From NCBI GenBank assembly GCA_025201345.1, contig JAIXMG010000010.1:620001-684000 (forward strand): a stretch of DNA of 64,000 nucleotides, given 5' to 3'. Below are positions 31,989 to 44,779 of the stretch, one piece after another. Positions within the stretch are counted from its first letter, which is position 1; the number at the start of each line of letters is the position of its first letter. The translations under genes and the position numbers were made by a program. The DNA is from Thamnidium elegans (lineage: Eukaryota; Mucoromycota; Mucoromycetes; Mucorales; Mucoraceae). The notes beneath the pieces were generated by a model. That model was not told the origin of the DNA and ran no database searches. It worked only from the letters and a program-made list of their open reading frames with translations.

Positions 31989-33965
31989 TTACATTGTCCA
32001 TTTAGGATCTCCTCTTCTCTTTTCAGATTCTCTGATTTCAAACATAATTTGTGCAGCAACAAATAGACAAAATACGACAGTCATTAAGAAAATAAGACCA
32101 TCCGTGGAACTAAATATTTGTACCAGCATATCCTTCATACCATCCAATCCCAAACAAAAGCCTACCAAATTAGCTACCATCATCATTAAAATATTACCAA
32201 CAGCACCTAAACCGCAAACAATTCTATAATAACTAGTATGTCCAAACTAGACGAGATTGATAAATATTAGTACGTCTTTCCTTTTTATATACGCATAGTT
32301 ATACATATATACTCTATGCATTACCTTTTTAAATGTAAATAATCTGGATGCAATAATTTCCGGTAACAAGAATAAACAGATCAACCAACCCCAAGCCAGT
32401 AATTTTAATTCAATATCATGCCATACTGCTACAAAAGTAAATACAACCCACATACTAAATGCAAAGTAATTTGATCCACCTAAAGGAATATAAATGTATC
32501 GAATTGTCCAACGATTAAAACTTCTATGCCAACTCTTCCAAAATCTTTGAGCAGAGAAATTATTACTGACGCAACGCACCATATTTTCTTCAGGCCAAAT
32601 ACCATCAGCAAGAGCCCATAATCGAAAGAATCTCCAAGGGATAAGTAATTTCATCCAAATAATAACCAAGTTAAAGTATCCAACCATACTGATTTGTAAC
32701 GGTGTGTCCTTATTCCATGCTTGAGCTTTTGAAATAGCGACCACGTATAGATAATGTAAAGTAAATTCCATGACTAGGATAACTAGTACAAGTCGAATAG
32801 CATAAATAATGACATACTTTAATGTCAATTTGTTGGATGGGATTTTGATTTGAGAGATAAAATCGTTGAATGTGATGATAGGTCCACAAATATATAATGG
32901 TGCGTAAGCTATGTAGGTCAAGAAATTAAAGTAATTGTAGTCGATGGAATGACAAGGCACAGCAATACGATCTTTATCAGATCTAAAATCATCGTCACCT
33001 ATCACATTATGGTATTGGTTTCTAGGTTTCTTTAGTTGCCAATAGTAATCCATATTATAAGAAACGAGTCTAAGCATACTGAAATTAAAAAGAATATACC
33101 ATCTAGGTAAAATACCTGCATGTTGATCCTAAAAAAAAATTGAAGTATTAGTATTTTAATTTAATGAATATATAAACATGTAGTTGCTTACAAGTAAAGG
33201 TAAACCAATGGCAGCAAATTTGTAACCTGTATAGTACTTATTTAATACCAATACAAGAAAATTAAATGTCCAGGTTAGAATTGGGTTCCAGTAAGATGCT
33301 CCAGTAAATCGACCAATAAAGTAACTTGTTGTAATAATCACAAGAATTTTAATACAACTTGTCCCATGTAACGTAGTTAAAAATAATATAGAGCCAAACA
33401 GATAAAAATAGGTTTGACTTAATGTCTTTGGCTTCGCGTTCATAACAGATCTATAAGTATGACTTAATAAAATGTATATAGTTGCTACAATGAATAACAA
33501 GGGCAATTGATTACGAAATTGAGAGTATTGTAAATCGCTATTATCTACTTTTCTATCAAATATCCATCCTTCTGACAATAAATTACTGTACAAGAAATAA
33601 TTAGGGTGATCCTCTAAGGGAAAAAAAAATGAGTACCTGAAACTATTTGATTTATTACTATTACACTTACTTTGACCCAATAAATAAGTTACATAAAACA
33701 TGTAAGGAACAACAATGGCGACACATGCATAATAGAAATAAAATTCTAAATGGTTGTGTTATTATTATTATTATTACTATTACTAGTCAAGTATGCTCAA
33801 CGAAAATAAAAGCTTACCTGTTGTCCTCCATCTTGAAGGTTGCATTGGTATAGATGATGAGATTGCAGGATCTTCAGTAGTTTCTAATAATATTTTATTG
33901 TCGCTATCTTCATTGATAGCTAAAGGTAAATAATTTTTCAACTCGTACTGTTGTACGGCCATCAT
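31989..33965 (-). CDS. GUP1: GUP1-type MBOAT membrane protein
   Basis: Five exons on the minus strand: 33818-33965, 33671-33745, 33192-33613, 32325-33128 and 31989-32246; 568 residues (yeast Gup1 560). It has many hydrophobic segments and the MBOAT core SWHRSFNRW followed by the conserved His in FVAVWHDIELKLLAWG (about residue 450). Gup1 is an ER O-acyltransferase that remodels the lipid of GPI anchors, adding a very long acyl chain at sn-2, and was first described in glycerol uptake. This connects functionally, though not positionally, with the GPI-like proteins at 1-3405. It converges on the EngB gene with only 83 bases between stops. Confidence 0.9.
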
Positions 33966-34431
33966 ATAATGTTATAAATAGAAAAAGAGGAACAATTTGT
34001 TACGCCGAGTTTAAATAAGGAGGTTGGATAATTTAGTTGTTGTATTTTTTTAAAGCCACTCAACTTGACGATTTTAAATAAAAGAAATACCCCTTTTTAT
34101 TTTAACAATGTCAAAAGTAACTTTTCTCAAACCCGCACTCCCCGTACATTAATCAGAGAGAAAAGGTTTTGTTGTGACTCTCAAGGAATTACATGCATTA
34201 TTACAGCAAGAAACATTATCGATTCTTTGCTGCCTTTTCACTTCGTTAGCGATCCTACTAGGTTCATGTCTCCAGCTGATAGAATAGAGAGTAATATGTA
34301 CTTACCTAACACAAGTATAATATGTTACTATGTCAGATATACTTTATACGGCAGAGTTTATTCGGCTTCCTCTGACGATTATAAACTATCCCAAAACTGT
34401 GTATGCCTATTGCAAAAGAAGTGATAGCTTC

Positions 34432-34476
<45 letters not shown>

Positions 34477-34781
34477 TTTATTTTATTTTATCAGTTTGTC
34501 TTTTTCATTTCATTTCATTCTTTATCTTGTTTTAAATGCATATTATTCAAATCAAACTTTGACGCTTCATGCAAACTATGATACTGTTCTGTACCTGAGT
34601 AACGGGTTTTCATTTTTATTTTTTGGATAAATACTTATCCAAAGGTAGCTAAAATACTCCGTTTCAAAAAAAAAAAAAAAAATGGCTGCATGCTCTCTTT
34701 GTCTGTGTCCGTATCTTACGTATTCGTCCTAAAAAAAAAACGTATTTAGTTTACACGTTTAATACAGATATTACAACGGTT
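33966..34781. other. Intergenic DNA with (CT)18 repeat
   Basis: The GUP1 promoter lies at the left end. A (CT)18 microsatellite spans 34436-34472. The ORF at 34065-34424 shows no coding-like features. Confidence 0.45.
34436..34472. repeat. (CT)18 microsatellite
   Basis: An uninterrupted CT dinucleotide run, pyrimidine-rich on the plus strand. Confidence 0.9.
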
Positions 34782-34928
34782 TTACCACATGAAGCTATGG
34801 TTTTTGTCATAATTGATCAACATTTCCTTCAATAAGGGGCCTAGATATTTGGTGATCAATTCAATTTCCTTAATTTCGTGATTTAATAACTGCTCCTCAG
34901 GAAGTTTGTCCACACTATGCAAAGCCAT
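34782..34928 (-). other. 48-codon ORF, possible coding relic
   Basis: It starts MALHSVDKLPEEQLL and ends YDKNHSFMW. The composition is protein-like (charged amphipathic helices) and differs from the surrounding AT-rich DNA. There is no upstream exon and no clear splice site, so it is either a very small gene or a fragment of a longer decayed one. Confidence 0.3.
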
Positions 34929-35652
34929 AATAGAAATCAGTATGTATTCCAATTGGCTCACGATCAGTAATACTTACTACATCAAAAAGGTATATAATAC
35001 TTTTGTATCAAAATCATCGGCTACTTCGTATAATTGAAATATTTGGCATTTTATATATATATATTTTTTTTGGCTTGAATCTTCAATTATCTACAGTTAA
35101 TAAATTTGTTAAAAGTGCATCAAATTATCTGACATTCTATCGAAGCTTACTGCCATCACACTTTCTAGTTCTCTCACTAGGTGTTTGTCTACTCTCATTC
35201 CTATATCTAAATATTCGTTTCTTAAATCCTTGTGATAACAAGCCAAATTTGCAATTCCAATAAAAGTTATTATTTATTGGTGTTGTATCTACGTAATATA
35301 TATTAACAATATCGAATTAGACATAGCTTATACAAGTATTCATATTACTCAGATACCTTTTAGCGTTCTATCAATTGAATATAAACTTATAAACGACTGT
35401 TAATACTATTTGAATAACTAAGATAACTGGTTTGCATAAATAGTTGTCACATCATTTATAATCCACAAGCCTCTATCTTATATCTTTTAGTCTTGAAGCC
35501 AATTAGAAAGACAACAGGCATCGTTGCTGTTATAATTAACCTTCTGAAGAAACTATTTCTATATTCAAATTTCTCATATATGAATGGCTTGCTAATACTG
35601 TCTAAGTTTCACATCTTATGATAAGCGTCCATTCAAATCCAACTAAATATAC
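34929..35652. other. Intergenic DNA, nothing recognised
   Basis: AT-rich, with no coding-like ORF, repeat or RNA gene seen. Confidence 0.4.
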
Positions 35653-35979
35653 TTACAATAGCTGTTGTAGATTCCCATTGACGAATAGTCTTTGTGGCTT
35701 TGCCAGACTGTGAGATATAGCTGTAGATTCTCTAAACCCTTGCTTGACGTTATAACCATTGCTTGCATAATCATCGTCTATATCTTCTTCGTTTTCTTTA
35801 TCAGCATCGTCAAATTGGTCAACCTCGATTCTGCTTTCATTCGTATTGGCATTCAAGTTATTTGATATAGCTCTTCTTGCTTCAGAGACACCAGCTTCCA
35901 ATGTTTTATAGCTTTCTATTAATGTCTTTCTCTCAGCTCGTGCTTCAGCATATAGATTGACGGGTGGTAAAGTAGACAA
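35653..35979 (-). pseudogene. Exon-like ORF without a start codon
   Basis: The open frame of about 108 codons has no in-frame ATG and is preceded by TGA. An ATG (ATGGACATGAATCAG) lies just upstream in another frame, so a one-base shift would join them. Content is protein-like: RAERKTLIESYKTLEAG (helical), then an acidic stretch DQFDDADKENEEDIDDD. It ends at a possible donor (GTAAGT at 35656). No downstream exon could be placed. This is either a disrupted gene or an exon of a gene I could not assemble. Confidence 0.35.
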
Positions 35980-36355
35980 GTGTCAGAAGCTGATTCATGT
36001 CCATTTTGATACGATTTTTAAGGGACTTTGATGAAATAAAGTTTGCCGTCTGAGCCCTTGCCAGAGAGCTTTACAACTGCGAATACAAAGAACCACAGGC
36101 AATACTTTGTAACATCCAAACACACCATTTACGCTACAGGTGCCAATTTAGTTTGCGTCTTCATCTACCGTAGCCATTTTTTATTTGGAAAAAAGAAAAC
36201 CAACATCGACAAGGAAAAAATAATATTGACGACACCTACACCTCTTGATGGTTAAATATTTTAGCCAATGATCTTTACTGCTTTCCAAGAATTTTTGCTA
36301 GATTTAAAAAATTGTATTGAATTCGAAAAACACTGTACAGTCTTTCCATATCAAT

Positions 36356-36835
36356 ATGTCGCATTTTAAAATTTTAATTGTCGTTTTAGTAGTGATCTCA
36401 CACATGGCTCTTTCATCTAACGAAAAAAATTTTGCACCTCCCAGGTCGGGGATTACTCCAATGGCATCCTAAGAGGATATTTACATTAAGGTATTTTATT
36501 TGTTAAATGCTTCTTAAACTTCTAGACTTTATCCCAAAAATGAATATAAGTTTGCCTTCAAGTTCACTCCAAAACCAAGTAAAGAAAAAAATCGAGTATA
36601 TGCTGGTCCCGAAAACTATAAACTTAAATTGAAAGGCATCCGTTGTCTCGGTCTATTTTGCTTATCTATTTATTTAACTAAAGGGGTTATTTTTCACTGT
36701 TCTTTATTCTATTTCACACGACTGATAAATGATTTTAGTACTACGTGAACGAGTAAGCTAAGATCGTTTCTGACGATGAGAAAAATAAAGGATTCGATAA
36801 GATGAATGTACCCCTTCGTTTATTGATAGTGAAAG
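36356..36835 (+). pseudogene. Decayed gene for a small secreted protein
   Basis: The ATG at 36356 opens a signal peptide (MSHFKILIVVLVVISHM) and continues to an in-frame TAA at 36470-36472; codons after it still read as protein (EDIYIK) up to a GTATTT donor. A second coding-like segment from 36526 (YPKNEYKFAFKFTPKP) and a third from 36739 (AKIVSDDEKNKGF), flanked by TAG acceptors and a GTATAA donor, follow. The third also contains an in-frame TAA. Segments 1 and 2 do not join in phase. I infer an inactivated three-or-more-exon secreted-protein gene; a functional 38-residue secreted peptide (36356-36472) is the alternative. Confidence 0.4.
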
Positions 36836-37418
36836 GTATAATCGTTTTGTACATATTTTGACATTAATGAGTAATTTGAGCAACTATTCAAGTTCCCTTG
36901 AAGATCAGTGCACTACGAACAAGACAGGCAACAATGTCACTTTGTCAAAAAAAAATTTTTTTTTGCAAATTAGAGTAACAGTGGTACATAGAAGCAGATA
37001 AGGTACATATATCTACAGTTGAATGGAAGAAATAACTTTTCATACCGAGGTATTTTATTGGCTGTGGATTTATGACTAAATCAAAATACTACGTATACTT
37101 TGTACAATGCCATGGAAACGGGTGGGAAAAACGGTTAATAATGAATGATATTAAGTCTATAAATATAGATTAATAGTATATATTTTCTATTTTATTTTTA
37201 CCTTTATAAAAGCTTGAATTTGACGGAAATCGGTTCAATATTACGTTGTTTTATGGGTGCTATCTCAAGTGACCGTTTTGTTTACAAGGGCACGGTGAAA
37301 GTTTATGCTGCAAGGTGAAATTAAGCGGAGCGTTAAAAAGATCTATAATAAACTTTTAAAGTTTTTTTTTTTTTTTTTTTTTTTTCCTTCTTTTTACCCA
37401 TTTTATATTCTTTATACT
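36836..37418. other. Intergenic DNA upstream of the MFS gene
   Basis: AT-rich promoter region ending in a T-rich tract (37363-37385) just before the transporter start. A TATA-like TATAAATATA lies at about 37158. No specific element recognised. Confidence 0.35.
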
Positions 37419-39492
37419 ATGTCTCCTTCCACAGCGACGGAAGTATCGCCGTTATTACAAGAAAGAAACAAATTATACAATAAATTAAATGAGCCTGTTT
37501 CTATCAACGAGGATTTAGATGGAAATATCTCCGTTGTGACAACAGAAAGCTCTTCACCAAAATCTTGTGATAGTGATGATGATATCTTGAGAAAAAGATT
37601 GAACGGTTCCTCTTTAATGGTTTTATTGATTGGGTAATATAATTTTAAACATATTTATATTTAGATGTATACAGTACTAAGTATATAAATTGTAATAGTT
37701 TATGGGTTGGTATAGGCCTGTCTTCTTTAGATGCTTCAATCGTTGCCACCATTTTCCCCCAAATTGGCACTGAGTTTAAAAGGTAATCTCTTTTTTTTTT
37801 TAGTGTGTATTATGGAGGAATAACGGTATCTTTTTTTTTAATAGATCGAATGAAATTATATGGATTGCTACTGCTTATATGTTAAGTTATACCGCACTTC
37901 AACCTTTATGTAAGACATATAATACGCGTTATAGGTCTCTATATCTTGTATTTATAACGTAATTCATCTATATTTAGACGGCCGCATATCTGATGCATTT
38001 GGTAGAAAAACAGCATATTTATCTGCAACGGTCATATTTTTTATTGGATCAGCCATGTGTGGTGCGTCAACGAATTTATGGGCTTTGGTTATTTCCAGAG
38101 CTATTGCAGGTATTGGCGGAGGAGGTATGAATACGATGTCAGCAGTTATCACTAGTGATTTAGTTTCTTTGCGTGAAAGAGGAAAATATCAGGGTTATGC
38201 AAATATTGCATATGGGGTAACTATATATAATTATTTTACAAGGTTGAACAAATATTTATTTATTTGAAATAGCTTGGGTCTGTTATCGGTGCTCCATTGG
38301 GTGGTTTGATTACTGATAGCGTTGGATGGCGTTATTGTTTTTATATTAACTTGCCTCTTTTGATCATATCATTATATGTCGCAATCTTTTTACTTACTGA
38401 CTACAACCTCAAAGAACAAGAAGTTCAAGTAACAATGGTCGAGAAGTTTAAGGCAATTGATTATTTAGGTGCTATTACAGTTGTCACTACAGTTATTTGC
38501 TTTTTATTAGCTACATCCATGGGCGGTAATTCTCGTCCCTGGAGTGATCCCTTAGTATATGGATTACTTATTTCTTCCGTTATCTGCGGTATTATATTCT
38601 GTTACGTTGAAGCAAATATCGCTTTGAATCCTTTGATGCCATGGCCTATTATCTCCAGCCGTACCCCCTTAGCCTGCTCCTTGACCAATTTCTTTGTTAT
38701 CATGTGTTCATTTGCCTTAACATATACTACACCTTTGTTCTTCCAAGGTGTCTTGGGTTACTCCTCTTCCCAATCAGGTATATTTTTCTTACCAAAGATT
38801 CTTGCCATGTCCATCGGTTCTCTTGCTTCTGGATTTTGGATGTCTAGAACTGGTGAATATAAAAAGTTTATCACGGTATGTAGTTTAATTTCATTTGTTT
38901 CTATGATTGGAACAAGTTTATGGACTCGTGATACACCACTTGTATTTATTGTTATTTGCCTTTTACTGGACGGTTATTCTTCCGGTGCAATTATCACTAC
39001 TGCCCTTATTGCTATGCTTTCTTGTGTTGGTAGTACAGGTAATACAAAATGGTTTATGTGTGTGTGTGTGTAATATAAATACTCATTACTTCTATTACAG
39101 AAATGGCAACTATTACTTCCATCTCTTATTTATTCCGATCCGCTGGTGGTGTCATCGGTATTTCTGCTACATCTGCTATCTTCCAAAGTGTTGTTAAGAA
39201 ACTGTTGACTGAAAGAATACATGGACCCGATGCTGCTGAGGTAAAAAAAAAATTTAAAATTAAAATAAGCTTGATTAAAATACTTACTTTTATTTGATAG
39301 ATTATTGAGATTGCTCGAAAGTCAATGACCGAAGTCAGAACACTCCTTCCACCTGATGCGCTTGCTATTGTATTGGATACATACGAAACCGCAGTCAGTT
39401 ATTCATTCTATTTTTGTGTTATCGTTTCTGTCCTTGGCGTTGCATCCACTTTGTTCATTCAACAATTTAGTTTACACACCAAAGTCAAGTAA
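37419..39492 (+). CDS. MFS drug:H+ antiporter-2 type transporter (14-TM)
   Basis: Seven exons: 37419-37633, 37699-37782, 37845-37909, 37978-38216, 38273-39038, 39101-39240 and 39301-39492; 566 residues. After a hydrophilic N-terminus come about 14 hydrophobic segments. Motif A is GRISDAFGRKTAY, motif C-like VIGAPLGGLI, and SLDASIVATIFPQI is the typical TM1 of DHA2 transporters. Close relatives are yeast vacuolar basic amino-acid carriers (Vba) and fungal multidrug or siderophore exporters. Substrate and membrane cannot be told from sequence; the acidic leader with SSSPKSCDSDDD may suit a vacuolar location. Confidence 0.88.
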
Positions 39493-40608
39493 ACATATTT
39501 AAAATGTTAATTTTGCCACTTTGTAAAATTGTTTAGCTGAGCTTTACAATTAATACCCCCCCCCTTCTCACTTTGTTTGATTTAAAATAAAATAACAAAT
39601 TTAAATAGTATTATCACTCAAGAGTTAATTTGAGCTTTGTGATTCCACATGTCAGAGTAGTACAAATTACTCGAAAACAGATATATATCTTATTGTTAAA
39701 TATTTATAATAACAAACATGGTGTAATAAACAAAATATAACCTGGAGGTACTAGATTATTGTAAATAAATAGATATTACATAAATCATTTTGAAAAACTA
39801 ACATACGAAACTCTTTGATAAAGTCATGTTAAATAAACCGGGACACTAAATAGAAGCAAGCAAAATGCGTTCTTTTAAATGTACAAATATTTAAAACATA
39901 ACAATAAATAGGTTTGGTTAAAGTGTTCAACTTTTAAATATATGCCATAGGTAAACAAAAGATAAAGAAAGTGCTCTACTCAACAAAAGGCGCCTTTAAT
40001 GATTCTAACTTGTTACGAAAAATAGCGTTTATTCGTATAAAAGTAATTTACTTTTTCCGCTGTAGTATTATACATGGTACGGAGTAAAGCATGTAAAGCA
40101 TATAATACTTTACAATAGTAAACTGTACACTAGGTAAAACGGGCTTAGTCGGATGGGTGGAGTTGCGCTCTTTGGTTTACATACCTTGAAACTAATCTCA
40201 CTAACTGGTTAGTATATATGTATAGATGAGACACACACACACACACACGTATATATATATATATATATATATATAGGTTATTTTATTTTATTTTTTACTT
40301 TTGCTATGATAGACATACATGTTATCTTTATTAAAGGCGCGTGACCAAAATAATAAAGACGTTAACTACGTAATGCAAAGCTTGCACTTTTTTTTTTAAA
40401 AAAAAAAATAAAAAAATCAATTGTTACTTATCTCTTGGACATATAGAAATAAAATAAGTAAATCTGTACCTGAATATGTTGTATTTTGTGTGCATATTTA
40501 TTTTTAAGGTTTTTTTTCGGCAACACCAAAAAAGAAGAATGATGCAAGACTAGCGCGTTAAAAAGGCGAAACAAGGAAGAGGCAATAGAATTTAAACAGG
40601 CCAGGACG

Positions 40609-40649
<41 letters not shown>

Positions 40650-40983
40650 ACGATAATTAGTAAACTCTAAAAAAGAGCTAAGCAGACCATTAAAGTAGTA
40701 TTGCTTCAAAAGTGAAAGGTTTAACGCGTGAAAGAAAGTGATTTTATTCTGTTAAATATTACCGATTTAGTACATGGTTATTTTATATAGTCGGGAGTGT
40801 TTTTACAATAACAAAAAACAAATAATAGGCAGGTACCTTTTTTTTTTTTTTTTTTTTTTTTTTTCAGGAAATGCATACTCGTTTTAATTGGTATTAAAAA
40901 ATCAAATGTTTTATTTAAAAAAAGCTACAAGTGAAAATAGTAAATAATTATCGAAAGATACGATATTTAAACGAATAAGACAC

Positions 40984-41014
<31 letters not shown>

Positions 41015-41994
41015 TCGTGATCTTATCTTTGTTTCTATTATGTGCTGTATAGATAACGCGTTTATTTCGATAATGTATAAGAAAAATACGATTTTTTTAA
41101 TATTCTTATTGTCAATCCCATAATATATTGTTTACTACGAAATCCTATTGTTAATTTAGTATTTCTGTCTACCATTACACAAGACGAGTTTGGTAAATAT
41201 TGAAACCCAATAATTTAGACTTTTTCTTGTTTATGTGAATGTTAATTACACAAAACTCTCTGAGTTATACATCTTTGGATAAATATCATTCGTTATTTTT
41301 AATTTATAAAACGTAGATGTAAGGGGTAGACTTTTTTTTTTTTTTTTTAAAAAAAAAACGTACAATAAACAAGTTTTTTTTTTTTTTTTTGGTTAATCGA
41401 TGAGGCTGCATTTAACATTCGAACCAAGTAAACAATAGCATAACAGAAATGTTATATGTTAGAGATCTATCGCTAAATACTATTATAACCTTGGAACAAT
41501 AAAAAGCTAACGAGATAAATTAAATGATTATTTGTAACTTGTAGTACTTGTTTTAAAGTTTTGTGTATTTTTTTTTAAAAGAATTTAATACATGTAACAA
41601 TAGATAATTATGTAAAGGTTTTTTTTTTTAGTTTAAAGGAATTTATTAATATTAGTTCTAAGGTAGTAAAACTGAATAAAAAAAAAATTAAGCATATACA
41701 ATACGGAGATCACATAAAAGGGAGAAGAAAAAAAAATGTTGGCATGAGTTTTGATGAAGTATACGACATACAATACGGGTTCATAATGAAATTTCAAGTG
41801 AGAGATGGAGAGTGTAAGTGAGAAGAAAAAAAGGAGATTTGGGGAGATGAAAATGTTAAAGAAAGTGTGGGGTGAAAAAAAAAAGATTTTTTTTCTGGTT
41901 ATGAGGGTTATTGTTTTTTCGAGTGTTTTTGAGTTTTTTGTTGTTGGAAAAAGAAGAAAATAAAAGTACAAGTGAAATAAAATACAGAAGCTTT
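39493..41994. other. Long intergenic region, 2.5 kb
   Basis: Contains (AC)9 followed by (AT)n at 40231-40275, A39 at 40609-40647, T-rich tracts at about 40839-40864 and 40985-41010, and several TTTTAAAA palindromic runs. Long ORFs here are translations of homopolymers. No RNA gene or regulatory motif recognised. Confidence 0.45.
40609..40647. repeat. A39 homopolymer tract
   Basis: Thirty-nine consecutive A in the intergenic region between the MFS and GAPDH genes. It could be a retroposed poly-A tail, but no target-site duplication or adjacent transcript copy was seen. Confidence 0.7.
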
Positions 41995-43268
<1,274 letters not shown>

Positions 43269-43896
43269 GTTTAATAAAATTTGTTTAGATTTAAAAAAGT
43301 AAAAAAGAGTTTTTTTTTAGAGGGGGTCGTAAAAGAGTTTTTTTCGTTAAGAATGTTTTTTTTGGTCGTTAAGTTTTTTTTTTTCGTAAAGAGAAAAAAA
43401 AAAAAGGGTCGTTAAAGTAAAATAAAAAGAGTTATAAAAAGTCGCTTGTTTGGGATTTTTTTCTTGGTGATAACAAGAAAAAAAAAAAAAATAGATGTTT
43501 GGTTATAAAGTTCAAAATAGTTGCAAAGAACTCTTGGGTATTTATAATAAAATTAAAAAAAAAAACTTGTCCTGGGACCTCATCGATTACTGTAATACGT
43601 TACCTCCTCTTTTACGCGTTTCGCCACACAAAACCCAGTTCAGTTGTAAATGATCATGCGGTTTTTTTTCTTCATTACACGTGTTTCCTTTTTAGAATCG
43701 AATGATAAACTAACCTGATCTTCTTATGTCTTATCAAGTAGTAACATAACGCGCGCTCTGAGTCTAAATAGCAATGTAACCAACAAACAATAAAAAGTGA
43801 AACGTCCTCCCTCCCCCCATTGAATATATGTATGAAATGCATTTTATTATTATTATTATTATTATTGTGATCTTCTAGCATACCTATTTGTATGTT
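43269..43896. promoter_or_regulatory. GAPDH upstream region
   Basis: 628 bases between the GAPDH start and the ARFRP1 stop. The leader is rich in poly-T/G and poly-A runs with a repeated GTCGT(A/T)A motif at about 43325-43415. No definable TATA box or factor site. Confidence 0.4.
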
Positions 43897-44233
43897 TCAA
43901 CGAAATATAGGTGGTCGGTTTATCTTGTTTCGTTGTAACCGTAATACTAGCCAGTCTATAGCATCTTCAACTCCATTCCTAATAAACAATACATTATATT
44001 AGAATAAAAATAATACATGTAAAGATATATTAGTTTACCCCTCTAAAGCGCTAACAGGTAGTACCCGCGAATCACGCGCGCCAAGTTTAACTGCAATCTT
44101 ATTAAAAACTTCCTTTACTTCTTCAACTCTTAAAGCACCAGGGACATCTTGTTTGTTTGCAAGCATTAAAACAGGTACCCCTTCTACTGCATCATTTGTA
44201 ATCATTTTTTCTATTGAAATCCCGTTAGAACTT

Positions 44234-44273
<40 letters not shown>

Positions 44274-44779
44274 ATAACGCGGTCTTATTAATATTATCGT
44301 ACCAAAAGTATCTCGACATTCTTCTAAACGAATTGGGTCTGTTGAATCAACCACAAATACAATGGCATGACATTCAGTATAATATCTTTCCCAGATTGAC
44401 TGTAAATCTCTTTGTCCACCCAAATCCCAAAAATTAATCCTTGATGACTTTATGTCCACTTTACCAACTATATAAAAAAAAAGAAAACCTTTATCGTTCG
44501 TACATCTAACGATAAATAAACCACATTATTACTTACTATTTAAACCAACTGTTGGTGCAATTTTATCTGGGTCCAGACCAGCTACACCCATGAATATGGA
44601 CTTTATGCGTTCTAATAAGGTCTAGTAATGGTAGAAAAAAAATTTCAGTCAAGACTATATAGATTAAGGGGCAATTGTTCACTTACAGTTTTTCCCGCAT
44701 TGTCGAGTCCAATAATTAAAACATAATATTCTTCCTTTTGTGTCAGGTAATGGTAAAGTCCACTTAGTAATGTATACAT
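43897..44779 (-). CDS. ARFRP1: ARFRP1/Arl3-type small GTPase
   Basis: Five exons on the minus strand: 44687-44779, 44537-44621, 44303-44467, 44039-44210 and 43897-43978; 198 residues against 201 in human ARFRP1. The N-terminus MYTLLSGLYHYLTQKEEYY lacks Gly2, so it is not myristoylated, as in ARFRP1 and yeast Arl3, which are N-acetylated and bind Sys1. Motifs: GLDNAGKT, TVGLNIG, WDLGGQR, NKQD and SALEG. It acts at the trans-Golgi upstream of Arl1 and golgin recruitment. Intron 3 contains a T36 run on the plus strand; exon 4 must start at 44210 (EKMITNDAVEG) to keep the family alignment. Confidence 0.93.
44236..44271. repeat. T36 tract inside an ARFRP1 intron
   Basis: Thirty-six T on the plus strand, that is A36 in the transcript, within the intron 44211-44302. 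It lies between donor and branch region, so length changes would mainly affect intron size. Confidence 0.75.

Noticed and set aside
34436..34472. CRISPR-like or satellite array
   Set aside because: It is a plain dinucleotide microsatellite without spacers.
40428..40709. Membrane-protein ORF
   Set aside because: The hydrophobic run is simply the translation of the A39 tract on the opposite strand.
39493..41994. Hidden retroelement in the 2.5 kb spacer with poly-A tract
   Set aside because: No reverse transcriptase, LTR or target-site duplication could be seen next to the poly-A; only homopolymers and simple repeats.
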